This document shows positions 36,417 through 47,600 of a stretch of 64,000 nucleotides of DNA, piece after piece; the first letter of the stretch is position 1, and every line of letters begins with the position of its first letter. The DNA is taken from contig CM060181.1 in assembly GCA_030549775.1 (NCBI GenBank), positions 56,901,201 to 56,965,200 on the forward strand, written 5' to 3'. The notes under the pieces were generated by a model that saw nothing but the letters and a program-made list of their open reading frames with translations, was not told the origin of the DNA and did no database searches. This stretch comes from Tamarix chinensis (Eukaryota > Streptophyta > Magnoliopsida > Caryophyllales > Tamaricaceae). A program made the translations under genes and the position numbers.

Positions 36417-36989
36417 GTCCACTGGCTATAATAGTGGTAAGGAGCGTTTTGGCTTGCTGAGTGATTTTCCAATCCACAGGTTATAATAGTGGTCAAGTGT
36501 GTGTTGCCCTGCTGAGTGTTTTCAGACCTCCAGCTTTAATATTCGGGGATTATGGGCTCGATAATCCAAACCTTGTATGGTAATAAATCTTGGGAAGATA
36601 CTATTTACTTATAGTGGAACACATCATGAGTCGGGGCTAGTGAGCATATATATTTTTTGGTCCACCGACGGTAATAGTTGTCAAGTGTGTTCTTCCCTAT
36701 GGAGTGTTTCTGGTCCACCGACTATAATAGTGGGTTCCTGTACTCACGCGGAATTAATATAAGAAATATATGAACTATAATTATAAGGAATGGAAAGATA
36801 ATAATCATTTACAGTTGAACACCATATGAGTTGGGGCCAATGAGGTTATTTATATATTTTCCAATCCACCGACTATAATAGTGGTCAGGTGTGTGTTGCC
36901 CTACTGAGTGATTTTGGTCTACCGGCTATAATAGTGGTCAGTGCATTCAGCCCTCTGGAGTGCTTCCCGTCCACTGACCATAATAGTGG
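36417..36989 (+). repeat. Dispersed CCACCGGCTATAATAGTGG motif array in LTR B
   Basis: Seven recognisable copies start at about 36417, 36472, 36659, 36712, 36863, 36916 and 36968, plus a degenerate one at 36525. Each is preceded by GGT or AGT and starts with TCCAC; most end AATAGTGG. Spacing is irregular (about 50-150 bp), with shared filler such as GTGTGTTGCCCTGCTGAGTG. Confidence 0.75.
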
Positions 36990-37163
36990 GGTTTCCATAC
37001 TCTCATGGAATTAACATAAAAGAGATGTAAGATAAATCATTAATATAAGTTCAGCCTAATCTTGTAATTCTAGATTATTGTTGTGTATGCCTTTTGTGTT
37101 TGTTATCTTGCATGGCCTTACTTGCGTGCTTCTTGTTAGTCTCACCCATAATGTTACCTTACT

Positions 37164-37201
37164 CAGTACGTAGTGTACTGACCACCCATTTCATGGGTGG
37201 T
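37164..37201 (+). other. Conserved double stem-loop block in LTR B
   Basis: CAGTAC (37164-37169) pairs with GTACTG (37175-37180). Immediately after it, ACCACCCAT (37181-37189) pairs perfectly with ATGGGTGGT (37193-37201) over a 3-nt loop. The same block occurs in LTR C (44225-44276) and LTR D (49105-49153, minus), where a third stem is also clear. Confidence 0.65.
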
Positions 37202-37561
37202 ACACATTCCCAAGAACAGAGGGCCTACCTGATTTCGTGTAGGTAGGTCACACTATATTCGATGCTTACGACACTTACGAGGTATCAAGTAGGCCCAAGA
37301 GTTGAGCTTAGACTTAGGCTGGGGATCGAGAGTGACCTAGTTGGGCTCCATATTTCCTTTAGTTTACCATGTATTGTTTTTATTTCATTTATTTCATGTT
37401 GTATGGTATTTTTTGTTCTTGGAAAACTTTAGTTACTTACTTCTTGGGTTGTAATTCTTAAACCGCACTCTGATTTCTATATGGTTATGAATGAGTCCTT
37501 TCATGAATTTATTATCTTTAATTAATGACTCCTATTTGGTGTTAATCTTGTTCAGCCTTGG

Positions 37562-37607
37562 CACTTAATACTGGAATGGTAGGAGTTAATCAGTCTGGTA
37601 CTAAGTG
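37562..37607 (+). other. Terminal stem of LTR B
   Basis: CACTTAATAC (37562-37571) pairs with GTACTAAGTG (37598-37607) with one mismatch, about 100 bp before the LTR end. It is the counterpart of the stems in A, C and E. Confidence 0.5.
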
Positions 37608-37707
37608 TGGCGGTAATATCCCTAGAATTTACAGTTTTATCTCTCTACTTATGTTAAACATTTTTACTAAAATGAAATTTGTTAGTAGTAAATTTTGGGG
37701 TGTTACA

Positions 37708-39061
37708 GTTAACCTCTAAATGGATCATCACATTCATCCGATTACTTGGAGGTGGTCCTACAACACTACCTAGACCTTACCCTTCTTAAAAAGTATGAAG
37801 CCTATAAATCCTCTATTGTGAAGCAATTCTGCTAACTCCACTACCTATCAGCTAATCTCTTTGAAATCATTGTGCCAATGCCATCATACCTTGAAAACAT
37901 GCCTACCCTTACCGGACACTATCCCTAATGGTACGACACTCAAACAAATGGTGCACCATCTGGTTGTAACCATGGCACTAAACTAGCTATCCAACAAAAT
38001 CCTTCCGTTGGTGGTTTTTAACACACTATTGGCAAATGAAACGTCTTACAACTAGCTGACCCAATTACCGCTATAGTGCGGTACCATCCCCAACTGATGA
38101 CTTCCTAAGGCCTATAACCTCTTCTCTCCCCATTAGCCATAACCACCTTAAAAGCTACACTTGGCCCTTAACTATGCAATATGGGCTTAGGCAATCACTA
38201 ATGCCTTTAAGGCATAATCATACATGGCTTATAAGTCATTTACACATGTCACCATATGCATCTCCTGCACCCTTAGACTTTTCCCTAACTAAAATTAGTG
38301 AACCTTCATCCTCTCAACAACATCAACCTCTAGAGCAAACTGGAATGGGTTTAAATAGTAGCTATAACACTCCTCCACTATAGATGTACAATGTCATACA
38401 CCCATCATAATTCACCATCCTTAGGCTATTAGGGTAGAATCGTGCCCTCAACATCTTGAAAAAGGTCTCCCACTAGTGTATAGTGGCTCCTCTCAATTAC
38501 TAGCCCCTCCACCATTTGTCAGAATGACCCTACAAGTGAAATACCCTAATATCTACCTGCCTACTCGTTAGGAAAGCACTAGCCACAAAGATCTTCTCAA
38601 AACCCCTCAACAAATGCTCTATGAAATCTAGGTCCTCTTAACCCTGAAAGACTAAAAGGAAATAAAGATCAACCCTGAGAGGCTAATCCTCTGGTGGTGG
38701 CATTGAAAATAGAGGTGGTGGCAACAATATCAGAGCCTCCTCATGTTATATCTCACACTCTATAGAGGCTCCAAGGATCTTTATAAAATGCTCGAGATGT
38801 CGATTCACATCCATCAAAGTCCTAGAATACTAAATCGCATTAGATAATGATCAACTACTAGCTATGTAATTAGTACACATAGAGGTAATACATTACACAT
38901 AAGGCTAGAAGTTAATCCTATCTCATATATTAAGGCCAACACCCAACCCAAACCAACGCTCACTTGCAAACTAAACTAGATTATCTATGTTTGGATAAAG
39001 CCAAAGAAATTTTTTTTTAAAACAATATTAAGATTTAAAACCATAGGCTATGGTACAGACT
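37708..39061 (-). pseudogene. Gag and leader of gypsy element 2, decayed
   Basis: Collinear with 13650-14993 of element 1, from the protease/gag boundary (CCTCTAAATGGATCATCACATT at 37712) to the primer site. The frame is broken throughout. The plus-strand open frame at 38174-38383 is a shadow. At about 39048-39061 the primer site has decayed to CTATGGTACAGACTTG (element 1: CTGATACCAATTTG). LTR3 starts at 39062. Confidence 0.65.
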
Positions 39062-40326
39062 TGTAACTTCCCCACTTTATGAACTACAAAATTTTATTGT
39101 TGAAGACAATATGGAAGCATTTGAAAAGTAAAACTGGAGGATGTTATTGACACATAAACCATGGGAAAGGTGTGATTATCACCTAACCCATGCCTGATGT
39201 AAGAAAAAATGGAACAGCAAATGAAAGGATGCATATTCATAATACTAATACAATAGTACATCATAATGAATTCAAGAACAATGATATAGATAGAAAGAAT
39301 GTGATAGTTTACAAATCTAAATACATGCAATCAAGCCAAGAGATTAAATAGTTTGAAGAACGAAAACATCCTAACACGGAGGGTAAAACACCACTAGCCA
39401 GTTAGCTTAACTCTTAGTTATAAACATAAATCGCCAACCTAAAGTAATTACCAGCTACTAGCCCATGTCATCACCCTTAGCATACTCTAATGGAGAGTCG
39501 TACCCCTACAAATCATCCTCTTCTCCCTGAACTAAAATTTGGATCATTACATTAACCACACAAGTACAATATTGGTACAGTGAAGTAATGCTAAAACATA
39601 TTACCTAAAATATGATAAAGCTCATGCAACACATTAAAGTCACAAGGTAGCATGGTGACAAGCATACCAATATAAATTAACACTTAATTAATGTCGTAAG
39701 TGCAATATAATCCACATAATGTAAACCATATTATACTTATTCCTTCAGTGATCACATAATTTTCAATTATTAAGATAGTCCATTTGACCATACCCAATTC
39801 TCCACTATAAATAAAAGTCATGGTAATAAATAAATCACAATGGGATACCATACCTACCACATGGAGTCATAATATAATAAAGGGGCTTTTCTTATGGGGT
39901 ACTAGACCCGTCACACATCGAGTGCACCTACTATGAGGGCTAACTGAAATTGGAATACCACACCCATCACACATCGTTAAAGTACATCAAGGGGGTTTGT
40001 ACTAGAATATCTTATCCATCCCACCTTGAATACCTCCACCGCGAGGGCTAAAATGTTGGGATACCACACTCGCCTAAGTAATGAATAATATGAAATGTGA
40101 GGGAGCTTGTGTATGAGATACCTTACCAAGTAGTAATAGCCACCATTGTCATACCTGTTTGCCATAATATAATCCTATACCTCAAAGATATGCGCATACC
40201 CCTTATCGATCTTAATTTGGTGATAAAAAAATTATAAACCACATAGTGACCCCTCCCCCCCCCCTAACTCCAAGCCATCTACCACAATAGTCGAAGAAAA
40301 AGGCTCAAATAATATCTTATTCCATT
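39062..40326 (-). mobile_element. LTR3, first piece (5' LTR of gypsy element 2)
   Basis: It starts TGTAACTTCCCCACTTTATG next to the decayed primer site. It follows the LTR1/LTR2 pattern to the LINE-2 insertion, whose left duplication is 40311-40326. It carries a C tract at about 40252-40264. Joined with 47957-48644 and 57131-58599 it gives about 3.4 kb, the same as LTR2. Confidence 0.75.
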
Positions 40327-40403
40327 CCATATGTGTGTGAACACTAAGAAGGAAACGGCTGGTTTGCTCTCTCCTCTCTCCTAGGGTTGAGAGAGACTCG
40401 ACC

Positions 40404-41983
40404 ATGGCCAAGAAGAAGAGATCATCACCTGGATCTAGAATTCAAGGATCTTCGGCTGATAAGGAGAAGGATCGAGATATGAATGTGGGTAGAACCAACA
40501 CTATATCATTTAGAACTGAAAATCCAGAAACCCTAGATGTAGGAGTTAGCTATCGAATACTACCTCAGGAGAATGAACTAATCAACGTAATTTTACCTAT
40601 GGATTTTGATAATAAAAAAATATGATGGAAGTTCACAATCTTGTTCCATTTGCCTCAAGGCTTTCCCATGCAGGTGTTTCCAATGCAATAGAAACCCTAG
40701 CAAAGGAGATTGGTATTGCAGGCAACCATCCAACTTCTAATACCAGGGATTCAGTATGGAATAGACTACAACCTGCATCACCCCCATGATCATCATGGAG
40801 AGATGTAGTACTTGGTAATAGGATCCCTAGCCATGGACAACCCCTGAATTTTCAAAATCCCATGTATGAAAAGGGTCGGGTGGTTGTAAAACTGGATAAG
40901 GATGAAGTTAATTCTAAAGAAACACTTTGGGCCAACACTTTGATAGGTTTTGTGTATGGTCAGGCACCATCCTTCACCTAGATGCAGAATTTTGTCATGA
41001 GACAATGGAAAGCAGTTCAGAGTCCCCAGGTTATCTTGCACTCTTCTGGATTTTTCCTATTTAAATTTCATTCTCAAGAGGAGGTTTCTTGGGTGTTTAT
41101 CCAGCATTGGATGTTCTTTAATAGACCGTTTGTCCTAAAAAGATGGCATAAATGATTACAATTTAAGCCAGATGAATTGCAAGTGTTGCCTCTTTAGATT
41201 AGGTTCCCAAACCTGCCATTAGAGTTTTGGTCCATGCAATCACATAGCTAACTAGCCAGTGTAGTAGGGAATCCTGTCAGCACTAATTCTATAACTACCT
41301 CTAGAGACAGGGCCTCCTATCCAAGGGTATTGGTAGAGGTGGATGTGAAAAAACCTCTGCTAGAGTCTTTCATGATTATTGATCCAGAGGGGATAGAGGT
41401 TGAACAAAGAATTGAGTATGATTGGAAGCCTATCTATTATCCTATTTGTGACTGTTTTGTACATGACCAAAGGAGGTGTAAGACATTGCAGTAAGAGAAC
41501 AATATAGGACCTGCAACAGAAGGAGAATGTAGAATAGTTAGGGATAATCGAAAAGGGAAAGGGCCAATTGATACTGATCATGTCCAGAATCAATCACAAT
41601 TCAATGTGATCAATGTCCCTGGACAAATTCCCAATGCACAATCCACGGGTATTGAACAGGGTACTGGAGCAATCCCATGTCAAAACACTGATGAAGGTTC
41701 TATGGAAAAGCCACATTCTGATTTGGAAGAACCAATCATAACTTCTTAGGGCCCTACCACTTATACTGCTGATGGAAAGGAAAGATTGTCAGTAAGTGAC
41801 ACAAGGATGAAAAAGCCAATGCAAAGACATGTCCAAGATTCTGAAGCAAGAATTACCAGATTCAGAGTAAATATGGCTTGCTCTCATGACTGTAGGGGTG
41901 TTGACATAGAAAAAAGCCATAACAGAGCTGGTTTAGATCAAAGGGGAATGTTCTCCAGCCTTGACCCGGATGGTCATGATTAG
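40404..41983 (+). pseudogene. LINE-2 ORF1, full span but broken
   Basis: It starts at ATG 40404 in an ACCATGG context after a CT-rich leader; the N-terminus is lysine/serine-rich (MAKKKRSSPGSR). The first frame stops at 40623. The DUF4283 region (about 41090-41300) has TAG for Trp in the PLWIKLP motif (41196) and TGA for Arg in the RWHRRL motif (about 41153). The zinc knuckle (CPICDC... in LINE-1) survives in changed form at about 41441-41480. It ends at TAG 41981-41983, overlapping the ORF2 ATG (41976) exactly as in LINE-1. It shows what the missing N-terminus of LINE-1 ORF1 looked like. Confidence 0.82.
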
Positions 41984-42439
41984 TGCTTGGAATATAAGAG
42001 GACTTAATAAGACTTCCAAGCATAAGGAAGTCAGAAGATTTTGTGCGAGACACAAAGTGGATTTGTTTGGTTTATTGGAGACTAGGGTAAAAGAACCAAA
42101 TTAAGTTACTACTCTAAATAAAATCCAGAATGGGTGGCATTTTATTAATAACTACTCTCAGCATCCAAATGGTCGAATTTGGGTTTTATGGAATCCTACA
42201 GTTTAGTTGATGGGTTCTTATAGATGAAATGTCTCGAAAATTCTAATTTTATTATTTATTATTAAATAAGATTTTATTATAAAAATTTATTAAATAAATT
42301 ATATTTATTAAATAGAAAGTAAATTAATTAGGGAAAATTAAGAATAAATTTATAAGTATTTTAATTAGGAGGAAATAGTTCCAAATTAATATTAGGTTTA
42401 TAAATAATTTAATGGAAGAAAATTTGGGTGTTTTGCTAA

Positions 42440-42658
42440 TTAATTCGACTTTATTATTATTCCCTTATTATTTCTATTTTTACTATTATTAATATTAATA
42501 TGTTATAAGAATATTTATTATTATTATTTTCTATTTCAAATTTCTATTATTTTTATTCCATTATTATTAATACAAATATTTTACCATTAGTATTGTTAAT
42601 AATGTTATTATTGTTATTACTATTGTTATTATCATAATGATGATAATTATTATTATTA

Positions 42659-42690
<32 letters not shown>

Positions 42691-42770
42691 GTTATTATTA
42701 TTTATATTCTCATTGATATTAGTTTTATTATCTTTGATATTATTAGTATCATTATTATTATTAGGGTAAA
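42440..42770 (+). repeat. TTA low-complexity tract in LTR C
   Basis: This is the counterpart of 33940-34770 in LTR B: TTATTA runs with ATCATAATGATGATAATTATT steps, about 330 bp. Confidence 0.75.
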
Positions 42771-43171
42771 GTCTTTAACCCTATATTATCAAGGTTTATA
42801 ATATCTCTACTATTTTTATGTCTTTAGCAAAGTTAGAATTTTGTTAAGGTTATTTTATTAGTATGTTATTATTTGGTCAAAGCCCTCAAGTGGTATAGGA
42901 GATTTCTCCAAGACCGGTGATATTTCAGGTAAGGGGTGCTAAGGCCATTTGTGTTATATATGATTTATATGCCATGCATGCCTTGTGATGTGATCTATTG
43001 TGTATTTTATGTAATTATTATGTAATTGTTATAAATGCAGCATGTAAGGAAGTTGAGGTGTTTTTCATTAAATGATTGTGGCATGAGAATGATGTGTATA
43101 AATATGTTGTTAGTACGATGTGGTGTGGCCCAAGACATGCACAAAGGGGTTGTAAAATCATGATAGGGAGT

Positions 43172-43306
43172 AATTGCATGGTTTTAGGGTTTCTGCATAA
43201 TTGCATGGTTTTACGGTTTCTACATAATTACATGGTTTTAGGGTTTCTGTATAATTTCATGGTATTATAGTTTCTACATAACAGCATGGTGTTAGGGTTT
43301 CAGTAT
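43172..43306 (+). repeat. 27-bp minisatellite, five copies, with telo-box cores
   Basis: Units start exactly at 43172, 43199, 43226, 43253 and 43280. The pattern is AATTGCATGGTTTTAGGGTT followed by TCTGCAT, with one to several substitutions per unit. Three of the five keep the plant telo-box core AGGGTTT. Confidence 0.85.
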
Positions 43307-43389
43307 GAAGTTGTATGGGGTGAGGGTTTTTGCGTGGAATTGCATGATGACTAGGGTTTTGCATGAGAATTATGGGTTGTCATGGAAAT

Positions 43390-43520
43390 ATGTTTTACGT
43401 GGAGTTAGGGAGCATGGGAGTGTGATTATGTGGAGGTAGGGTTTTGCATGAGAGTTAGGGTTTGCATGGGAGAGTGGTTTACGTGGAGTTAGGGTTTGCA
43501 TGGGAAAGTGGTCATTTGGA
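43390..43520 (+). repeat. Degenerate GTGGAGTTAGGGTTTGCATG repeats in LTR C
   Basis: Three to four imperfect copies of a phrase built on ACGTGGAGTTAGGG and GCATGGGA lie downstream of the 27-bp minisatellite. They again contain AGGGTTT. Confidence 0.55.
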
Positions 43521-43652
43521 GCTAGGGATATGTACAAGAACTAGGATTGGTATAGAGAAAGTCATGCATGTCTGGGCAAAAAAAATATCTTTGAATAAAA
43601 TATTTAAGAAATTAATCACTTAAAGCGAAAGATTATTGAGCCGGATCCAACC

Positions 43653-43988
43653 GATCCACCGGTTAGTAATAGTGGTTAGGGTTATTACCCTATGTGAAAC
43701 CGGTCCACCGGCAAATAATAGTGGTGTGGACTTTATCCCGCAAGTGTCCGGTCCACCGGCGAATAATAGTGGGGGACTCAAGCTCAATAAAAACGAACCC
43801 AAGTTTGTTAAAGACACTTAAAAGATATTAATTACTTACAGTGGAACCCCATGTGAGCAGGAATTAGATCGGTCCATCGGAAAATAATAGTGGTGTGGAC
43901 CTTGTCCCGCAAGTGTCCGATCCACCGGCGAATAATAGTGGTGTGGACTTTGTCCCGCAAGTGCCCGGCCCACCGGCTATAATAGTGG
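43653..43988 (+). repeat. CCACCGG...AATAATAGTGG motif array in LTR C
   Basis: Six copies start at about 43653, 43702, 43750, 43871, 43919 and 43967. Neighbouring copies share a GTGGACTTTGTCCCGCAAGT spacer and are 48 bp apart within two groups. They are homologous to the arrays in LTR B and D. Confidence 0.8.
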
Positions 43989-44224
43989 GGTGTTCCTGTG
44001 CTTACATGGGTTTGATAAAAGACATGGTGCGCATCAATAAAAAGATTAACTAAATAATTAATCCGGACTATTTGGGCCTTTATGTGTGGGTTTGATCTTT
44101 TATAAGTTGTATACTTATCTGTATGTCCTTATGTATCATACGTGGTTTGGAAAGGTAAGTTGAATATCATTCTGTATGATTCTATGTGAGTATGTGTTGA
44201 CCTTAGTGCTCGGTTATCTTACTC

Positions 44225-44276
44225 TGTACGTAGCGTACTGATCACCCTTTTCATGGGTGCTGCTCATTCCCATGAG
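44225..44276 (+). other. Conserved stem-loop block in LTR C
   Basis: GTACGTAGCGTAC is followed by CACCCTTTTCATGGGTG (one mismatch in the stem), then CTGCTCAT-TCCC-ATGAGTAG. The last is an 8-bp stem with one G-T pair (44261-44278). The equivalent stem in LTR D is fully paired. Confidence 0.6.
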
Positions 44277-44642
44277 TAGTATTCCCTTCTGATTTGTGCA
44301 GGTGGGGAAGACATCAGTTGGGGCTGAGTGTTGAGCGTGTTTGGATCGAAGTTCGAAATTGTTGTGGTCGTATTTCCTCTTCATGTGATTTTATTTTATT
44401 ATGTTATTTCTGGTGTATTAAAATTACCCTCTTATGATTCATTATTGTATTCAGTGTTTCCAATAAATCTTTGATTGATTGTAAAATTATTCCCTTCGAG
44501 GAATTTTAATTTCGTACTCTGATTTCTATTTAATTCGTGATTCTTGATGCGTACTCTGATTTTATTTTACAACCGTTTAATGCTTATTTGAAATTTGGAT
44601 TGTATTGATTTATAATTGATTATTTCTTTTCTTAACCTTAGC

Positions 44643-44686
44643 ACTTGGTACTGGAACGGTCGGAGAGAACCGGTCAGGTACTAAGT
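44643..44686 (+). other. Terminal stem of LTR C
   Basis: ACTTGGTAC (44643-44651) pairs with GTACTAAGT (44678-44686) with one mismatch. The loop contains GAACGGTC and AACCGGTC, which are themselves related. It lies about 95 bp before the LTR end. Confidence 0.5.
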
Positions 44687-47600
44687 ATCGCGGTAACATT
44701 TCCAGAATTCACAGGTTTTCATTGTTTCTAATTTAATTGCTTCCTCTTTAAAAAAAATAGTGAATTTTGGGGTGTTACAATAGAGTACATGATCAGGCTA
44801 TTTTATGTCATGTCACAAATGTGCACTCAAATTCCAGGTTTTGGGTGACTTTTGTGTATGCTTTTAATACTGGTAGGGCAATACAATCTTTATGGCAGTG
44901 GTTGAAGGCTAATTCACCTAGGCAGGATCCTTGGTTGGTTATGGGAGATTTCAATGTGGTGTTACAAGAGGCTGAAAAGTTTCAAGGAAGAAATCTAAAT
45001 ACCTCCGATGTGCAGGAATTTCGAGATTGTTGTCATGAGCTACAATTGTGTGATCTGCAAAGTCAGGGTTTTCATTACACTTGGTCCAGTCATAGACAGG
45101 GAGAATAGGAGGTGTTTTGTAAACTGGATAGAGCTCTTGTCAACCTTCCATTGCTTAATTCTCATCCACAATCTATGGCTGAGTTCTTAAGTCCTCTTAT
45201 TTCTGATCATTGTCCAGTGCTTATTCATCTGAATATTTCTTATTTGTCTAGACCAAAACCTTTTAAGTTTTTTCAATTCTAGACAGAATCTCAGTACTTC
45301 TTACCTATGGTCCAGAATATATGGAGGCTCAAGTTGGGAGGCAATTTGGTGCTAAAAGTATCCAAGAGACTGTACTTACTTAAGCAGGAGCTTAAATCTT
45401 TCAATAGAGAAAAATATGGTTCCATTTCTCACAGAGTAAAGGGAGCCAAAGAGGAAGTGGTAGTTTTGTAGTCCAATTGTTTCAATCATCCAGGTGAGCA
45501 GAACTATCGAGTGTTGTTGAAGGAAAAAGAAAAGACATTTTCTCATTTGCTTCATTGTGAAGAGCTTTTTTACAAACATAAAGCAACAAACCATTGTCTT
45601 TCATGTGGTGATTCAAATCATAAATATTTTTATGCCAAGGTTAAAGATATGCATCAAAGGAAGACAGTGGTTATTCTGTTAGATTCTAATAATAATGAGA
45701 TTAGAGGTGCAAACAAAATTCATGAAGCCTTTAATCTTTATTATCAACAGCTGTTGGGTACTGATGTTGCTATGGTGGGAGTTATTGATTTGCCTGAGCC
45801 CAGCACTCTTACTAATCATACATTTTTTTGCTGGTCTATCTACTCCTTTGTCTGAGGCTGAAGTGAAAACTGCTGTGTTTTCCATGGGGGATACTAAAGC
45901 CCCAAGAATTGATGGTTTTTCTACAGGTTTCTATAAAGCTTCCTAGGCTATTGTTACTGAGGAAGTGACTTAGGCTGTAAGAGAATTTTTCTCTACTGGT
46001 TTTCTTCCTAGAAAATTGAATATTACTTCTCTCACACTCATCCCTAAACATTCAAATGCAAATAGGGTTACTGAGTTTTGACCAATAGAGTGCTGTAATG
46101 TTTAATATAAGATCATTGGAAAGGTCATGGTTCAAAGGTTACAGCCCCTTATGCCAAAAATTATTGATCCCTCTCAAAATGCTTTCATTAAAGGAAGAGG
46201 CATTGGTGAAAATATTTTGTTAGCCCTTGAATTAGTACGGAAATATTCTCACAAGGGGATTTCTCCTAGATGCATGATTAAAATCGATCTCAAGAAGGCT
46301 TATGACATGGTGAATTGGGATTTTCTGTAGAAAATTCTAAATTTATATGGGTTTCCACCTCATTTTATTCAATTGATTATGGCATGTGTGACCTCTGTTT
46401 CCTACTCTGTCTCTTTTAATGGGATGTTGGCTGCACCTTTCCCTAGTAAAAGAGGATTAAGGCAAGGTGATCCTCTTTCTCCTTATCTCTTTGTGATGGT
46501 AATGGATTATTTCAGCAAGTATTTGAAGAAATTATGAAGAGACCCCAGGTTTCAAGCTCACCCAAGATGTAGAGGTCTCCAGCTCATAAATTTGATATTT
46601 GTAGATGACCTTTTATTGTTTTGTAAGGGTAATCTGCAGAGTGTTATTTGTGTCAAGGAGGTTTTGACTCATTTTTCTGCAACTTCTTGGCTCATGGTTA
46701 ATCCTAACAAATGTTCTGTCTTTGGAGGAGTGTCTGCAGACTCTCAGACAAGTATTCTCAAGATTCTTAGGTATCCTATAGGAACTTTTCCAATCACATA
46801 CCTGGGATTACCTCTATCCTCTGTAAGAATAATAGCTACTCAGCTACAACCACTTTTGGATAAAATGTCTGCAAGGTTAAGACATTGGAGTACCTTATTC
46901 CTATCTTATGTAGGGAGATTGCAGCTCATTAAGTAAGTGCTCTTCAGTATTCAGCTTTATTTTAGCCAAAACATTCTTCTTCCAAGGAAATTTCTCAACT
47001 GCTTTATTAGTATTTGTAGAATTTTTCTATGGTCTGGTAAAGTGCAGATGAAGAAGACTGCCCTGGTGGCCTGGGAGTCTCTATGTTCTCCAAAACATGA
47101 AGGTGGGCTTGGGCTGTTAAATTTGCATTTGTGGAATTATTGTGCTTTGGGAAAGCTACTTTGGAACATAGTTGCAAAGAAGGATACACTGTGGGTTAAA
47201 TGGGTACATTCAGTGTATATTAAACAAGCCACTGTATGGGATTTTTGCCCATCATCTTACACTTCATGGATTTTTCTCAGGATTATTCACATCAGACCAA
47301 TTGTGTAGGAGTTCATTTTAAACTATGAAGCAAACGAAAAAGAGTATACTATTAAATCGGCTTATACGGCCATCAGACCTTCATATGACAAGTGTCTATG
47401 GGCTAAACTTATTTGGAGATCTGTTTCTACTCCTAGAGTAAATTTTCTTGCTTGGCTTGCATGCAGAAATCGTCTCTTAACAAAAACAAGACTAAGGGAG
47501 ATTGGCATGGCTATGGATACAAAATACATTTTCTGCTAACAGCATGATGAGACTAGGGATCATCTCTTTCTTTTTTGTCCTGATACTGCTATCATCTGGC

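Larger units (their letters stand above)
32903..37707 (+). mobile_element. Solo LTR B, 4.8 kb, inserted in gypsy element 2
   Basis: It runs from TGAAATACCCCATATTT to AAATTTTGGGGTGTTACA and interrupts a protease-gag region that is continuous in element 1 (13640-13650). Flanks (AATAG; GTTAA) are not a clean duplication. Order: AT-rich start, pyrimidine tract (33195-33320), C-rich block (33320-33870), TTA/CTA low-complexity tract (33940-34770), TATA box (36115), motif array (36417-36989), stem-loop block (37164-37201), terminal stem (37562-37607). Open frames at 33179-33478, 33503-33809 and 34105-34428 reflect composition, not genes. No protein domain is present. Its layout is repeated in LTR D (reverse) and partly in LTR C. 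Confidence 0.75.
42235..44779 (+). mobile_element. Solo LTR C inside LINE-2 ORF2
   Basis: This 2545-bp LTR runs from TGAAATGTCTCGAAAATTC to GAATTTTGGGGTGTTACA, flanked by exact ATAGA copies (42230-42234 and 44780-44784). It is a shorter relative of B and D. It keeps the TTA tract (42440-42770), the CCACCGG motif array (43653-43988), the stem-loop block (44225-44276) and the terminal stem (44643-44686). In place of the C-rich and promoter sections it has a 27-bp minisatellite (43172-43306) and longer degenerate AGGGTTTGCATG repeats (43390-43520). Open frames at 43076-43270 and 43636-43821 reflect these repeats. Confidence 0.85.

Noticed and set aside
36417..36989. Motif arrays as a CRISPR array
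   Set aside because: Spacing is irregular, the repeats diverge, the spacers are related to each other, and the context is a plant retrotransposon.
43076..43270. Open frame with a nine-residue repeat (CMVLGFLHN-like)
   Set aside because: A direct reading of the 27-bp minisatellite, since 27 is a multiple of three. Nothing supports a protein.
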